Below are positions 61,060-64,000 of a stretch of 64,000 nt of DNA, in pieces. Position 1 is the stretch's first letter, and each line of letters opens with the position of its first letter. The translations under genes and the position numbers were made by a program. A model generated the notes under the pieces. It was given only the letters and a program-made list of their open reading frames with translations, searched no databases and had not been told where the DNA came from. Where the stretch lies: positions 34,060,023-34,124,022 of the forward strand of contig CM070918.1 in assembly GCA_036417435.1 (NCBI GenBank), given 5' to 3'. This DNA is from Inia geoffrensis. Taxonomy: Eukaryota > Chordata > Mammalia > Artiodactyla > Iniidae.

Positions 61060-61430
61060 TTTTGAAACAGCTCTGGGGTCAGACAGATGTGAATTCAAAT
61101 CCTGACTGCCCTCTACTATCTTGGGTATATTAATGAACCAGATTAGATGACTAAGAAATCTAAACAGAGAGGCCCAGCACCTGTGGTGATGGAGAAGGTG
61201 GACTCTTTGGGTGCCAGACTTCTTGGATTCCGTTCCTATCTGTGCCCCCTGCCAGCTGTGCAACCCTGAGAAAGTTCCTTAACCTCTCTGAAATTCAGCA
61301 TCCATAAAACAGGGATAATACAGTACCTACCTCACAGGGTGAGGATTAAATGAGATAATGGATGCAAAGTGCACCGAAGCACATGGTGGACTCTCAAGAA
61401 ATGTGAGTGCTTACCATTGTTACTCAATAA
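61060..61430 (+). repeat. Two adjacent MIR copies
   Basis: A fragment 'gctctggggtcagacagatgtgaattcaaatcctgac' (about 61070-61120) is followed by a fuller MIR, 'gggtgccagacttcttggattccgttcctatctgtg' to 'aggattaaatgagataatggatgcaaagtgc'. Confidence 0.85.
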
Positions 61431-62090
61431 ATATGGTTTCATATGATTGCAAATGCTTTCATCTGAGAATTTCTAAAATTGTGTACCGTGTTTTCTCCAT
61501 TTCTTAACTACTTCACATCTTTTTGCTGATCAGCAATGGTTAAGATGTCTAGAGTGAAAAAGAAATCTTATTTTACGAATCACTCCTTGGAACATTATTT
61601 CATTACTTAAACTTTCTGCTGACTCATCTGTTCCATGGTAACTGAGTCTTTCTTTACCCATAACTTTAATTAAATCAATCACTCATTCTCAAAACTGCTG
61701 AATAATGAAAACTCTTAGGTGACACGATGGACTTCTGTCACAGAAGCAGGGGCTTTTGGAGGGAGATATAATAGGCTTTTCTTTCCTTTTCTTTATTATT
61801 TTTTTTTAATAGCAATCTGTACTTCAAATAGGGAAATATGGTTAGCTTTCATGATTTACTATCTGTCCATCTATCTCTCTAACAATTTATAATTAGGAAT
61901 GACAATTCACAACTCCCTGAATTGAACTGAATGGAATTTGCTTCATCTTCTGACATTTCTTAGTCATAAGGCCCATGTCGCCACCTTGGTGATAAAATAA
62001 GTGGTGTTTGAGAATTCCAACACCAATTCCTTTGCTAAAAGCTGCATAACAATCGCATAGTACAGTTAACAGTTAACATTACCTAAACAA
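61431..62090. other. Non-coding interval
   Basis: AT-rich unique sequence; no feature recognised. Confidence 0.5.
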
Positions 62091-62094
62091 TTAT

Positions 62095-62320
62095 TTTGTT
62101 ATTGATAATAATAGCTACCGTATTGAGCTCTTAGTGTATACCAGTGATTGTACTGAAGATTTTATGTACATGAGCTCAGTAAAGCCTCATCAAACCTATG
62201 GAGTACGTACTATCACTGTCTCCATTTTACAGGTGAAGAAACTGAGGTGCTGAAAGGTTTACTTGCCTGAGTAAGCGTCAAAGTGACATGAACCTAGGAA
62301 TGTCTGGCTCTCATTTTCTG
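62095..62320 (-). repeat. MIR SINE
   Basis: 'tactatcactgtctccattttacaggtgaagaaactgaggtgctgaaagg' with flanking 'gagctcagtaaagcctcatcaaacc' is MIR on the reverse strand. Confidence 0.9.
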
Positions 62321-62739
62321 TGCCTGCATGGAGCCAGGAGGGAGTTGCTGGCTGTTCTTTGCAGTTTTAGGCAGCAGTTGTTTTTCTGGCTATTCACAGC
62401 TCAATTCTACTGTGAGCAGAATAAGGTACCTGCTATTTACTGACCTTGAAATGTTATCTGATGCTACAGAGAAGCAGTGATCCTCAATGTGATGAGGGCC
62501 AGGGGCGGGGGTGGGAGGGGTTGGCGTGCATCTCACAAAACCCCGTCCCAAAGTGCATGCTCTTTCTCTCTCCCATCCCCTCCAGGCCCTTGGCCCCTCC
62601 CTCTTGGACTGTGACATCAGCCTCCTAACTGGTTTCTCTGTCCCCGGGCTCTCCCCCATCTTTCCATCTACATACTCTTACCTTACTAGCCAGGAGACAG
62701 TAGCCAAAGGAGCTACAGAAGGTTGTAGAGCGGGAGAGT

Positions 62740-63000
62740 GACAAAATCAAAACTATACTCCAACAGATTCCTCTCTAAGTCATTTGAAGCTCTTCATCAG
62801 TCTGACCCCATGCTCCCAGGTGACCCCGTCTCCCTAGACCCTTCCTGGGTATCTTGTGCTCTTGTCACACTGGCTAAACAGTCACTTTCCAAGCCCTTTT
62901 CCCCAGGCTGGGCCTCCTGCCTCAGAGCCATCATCCCAGTCACCTGTCTAAATCCACTTGCCCTTCAGAGATTGAGTTCAAGTGCTTCTAGCAGCTTCTA
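62740..63000 (+). repeat. L2-like LINE fragment
   Basis: 'ctttgaagctcttcatcagtctgacccc'-type sequence and a pyrimidine-rich tail ('cacctgtctaaatcc') fit an L2 internal/3' fragment; divergence is high. Confidence 0.5.
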
Positions 63001-63049
63001 GGGCTCTCACAATGGCTCCAGCTCACACTGCTTCCTCTCCACATGGGGC

Positions 63050-63240
63050 TGCCGCTGAGGAAGAGACAGCAGAGCGCATGGGCTCTAGGGTCAGGGAATG
63101 CTGGGTTTGCATCCCATCTCTGCCACATGCTAGCTGTGTGACCTTGGGCAAGTGGCTTAACCTCTCAGAGCCTCAGTTCCACCAGAGTGAAGTAATGATG
63201 ATGCTATCTGTGTCCCGGTTTTTGGTTAGAGGGTGAGCCT
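63050..63240 (+). repeat. MIR SINE
   Basis: 'gctgggtttgcatcccatctctgccacatgctagctgtgtgaccttgggcaagtggcttaacctctcagagcctcag' is a near-consensus MIR core. Confidence 0.95.
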
Positions 63241-63439
63241 GTCTGTGGAGTGCTTTAGAATTCATTCATTCCAGGACCACCTGCAAAGCCAGTATGTTCT
63301 TTGTTCACATATTAGCATCCATGTGCAGGACTGGAAACAAGGTGATTCCAAAAAGTACATGCTTCTGTGAGCTTTGACTTGGCTTTTCATCTTTGCATGT
63401 ACATTTCCAGAAACACACAGATCTGGCTCTGCACTTTCC

Positions 63440-63615
63440 TAGGCTATTTGTCTGGAGCCCCATACTGTTTATCTGACTATGGCTTTGCAATATATCTTAC
63501 AATATGACAGAGCAGTCCTTACTTTTTGCTTTTCTTGTTCAAAACTCTTTGACTTGGCTATTTGGGGGCATTTATTCTTCCACACAAGTTTTAGGATGAA
63601 TTTAACAAGTGTCAC
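63440..63615 (-). mobile_element. L1 ORF2 fragment
   Basis: 'ctatggctttgcaatatatcttac...ttgacttggctatttgggggcatttattcttccacacaagttttaggatgaa' is L1 ORF2 read in reverse. Confidence 0.75.
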
Positions 63616-64000
63616 TCCTTCCCTCAGTACTGTACCAGGCACAGAGTCTGAGCTTCAGGGTAACAGGTGTGAGAGCACCCAGGTGATTCTCTGAGGATAC
63701 AGGTGGAGAAAGGAGTCAAGTGCATACCAGGTTCTATAGAATCTACATTGGGCACCCTAAGGCGTAGTCTGGGGTGCCCAAGATAGACTGCAGTCAGTCT
63801 AAGATGAGCCTGAGGGTCCAGATGTCTTACCTTGCAGGGGAGGGGCAAACATGGTGACTCTCAGGCAGGATGAGGGAGGGGCTCACTACCTGCTACTGGC
63901 AAGGGGCACTCACTTGTGCCCGGTGTTCTTTGCAGGGTGAGGAACTGGCTGTGTGAGGACTTGTACCCATACCCAATGAGGGAGGTTTCCTCACTTCCAT
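63616..64000. other. Non-coding window end
   Basis: Unique sequence with no feature recognised. Confidence 0.5.

Overview
This is a mammalian, almost certainly cetacean, genomic window. The evidence is four full-length tRNA-derived SINEs of the CHR type typical of whales and dolphins, each with a poly(A) tail and three with clear target-site duplications. A cetartiodactyl-type L1 3' end and many old MIR, L2 and L1M fragments are also present. It contains no prokaryotic operons, CRISPR arrays or viral genes. Most open reading frames here are chance frames or repeat-derived.

The only confidently protein-coding gene is IRX5 (Iroquois homeobox 5, TALE class), on the + strand, with coding exons 45652-45900, 46977-47382 and 47543-48339. 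They join to 1452 nt (483 codons plus stop), the length expected for mammalian IRX5. All splice sites are canonical, and the homeodomain and Iro box are intact. It sits in a large CpG-rich domain (about 42.9-48.3 kb) with further GC-rich patches to about 54.4 kb, as is usual for developmental regulator loci.

Divergently, on the - strand, lies the apparent ortholog of the lncRNA CRNDE (about 33.07-43.6 kb). I recognise its last exon, an internal exon at 39446-39568, and a first exon ending in a strong donor at 43182. Two further exons, 37989-38054 and about 37115-37356, join in phase 0 and create a 64-codon ORF with a good Kozak start. The second of these has its own ATTAAA signal. This possible micropeptide is the most interesting item in the window.

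Layout: 1-5.1 kb is MIR plus a long old L1 with two SINE insertions. 5.1-33 kb is a gene-free flank with scattered L1, MIR and L2 pieces and two repeat-free AT-rich blocks that look like conserved enhancers (near 5.5 and 19 kb). 33-43.6 kb is CRNDE. 43.6-45.6 kb is the shared promoter and IRX5 leader. 45.65-48.9 kb is IRX5. 48.9-54.5 kb is a GC-rich downstream flank with homeodomain-motif-rich enhancer candidates. 54.9-64 kb is repeat-rich intergenic DNA.

The likely biology is a shared CpG-island promoter region driving the IRX5 transcription factor one way and a regulatory RNA (possibly with a small peptide) the other, surrounded by long-range enhancers. Conservation and expression could not be tested here; repeat family names, CRNDE identity and human comparisons are from memory.
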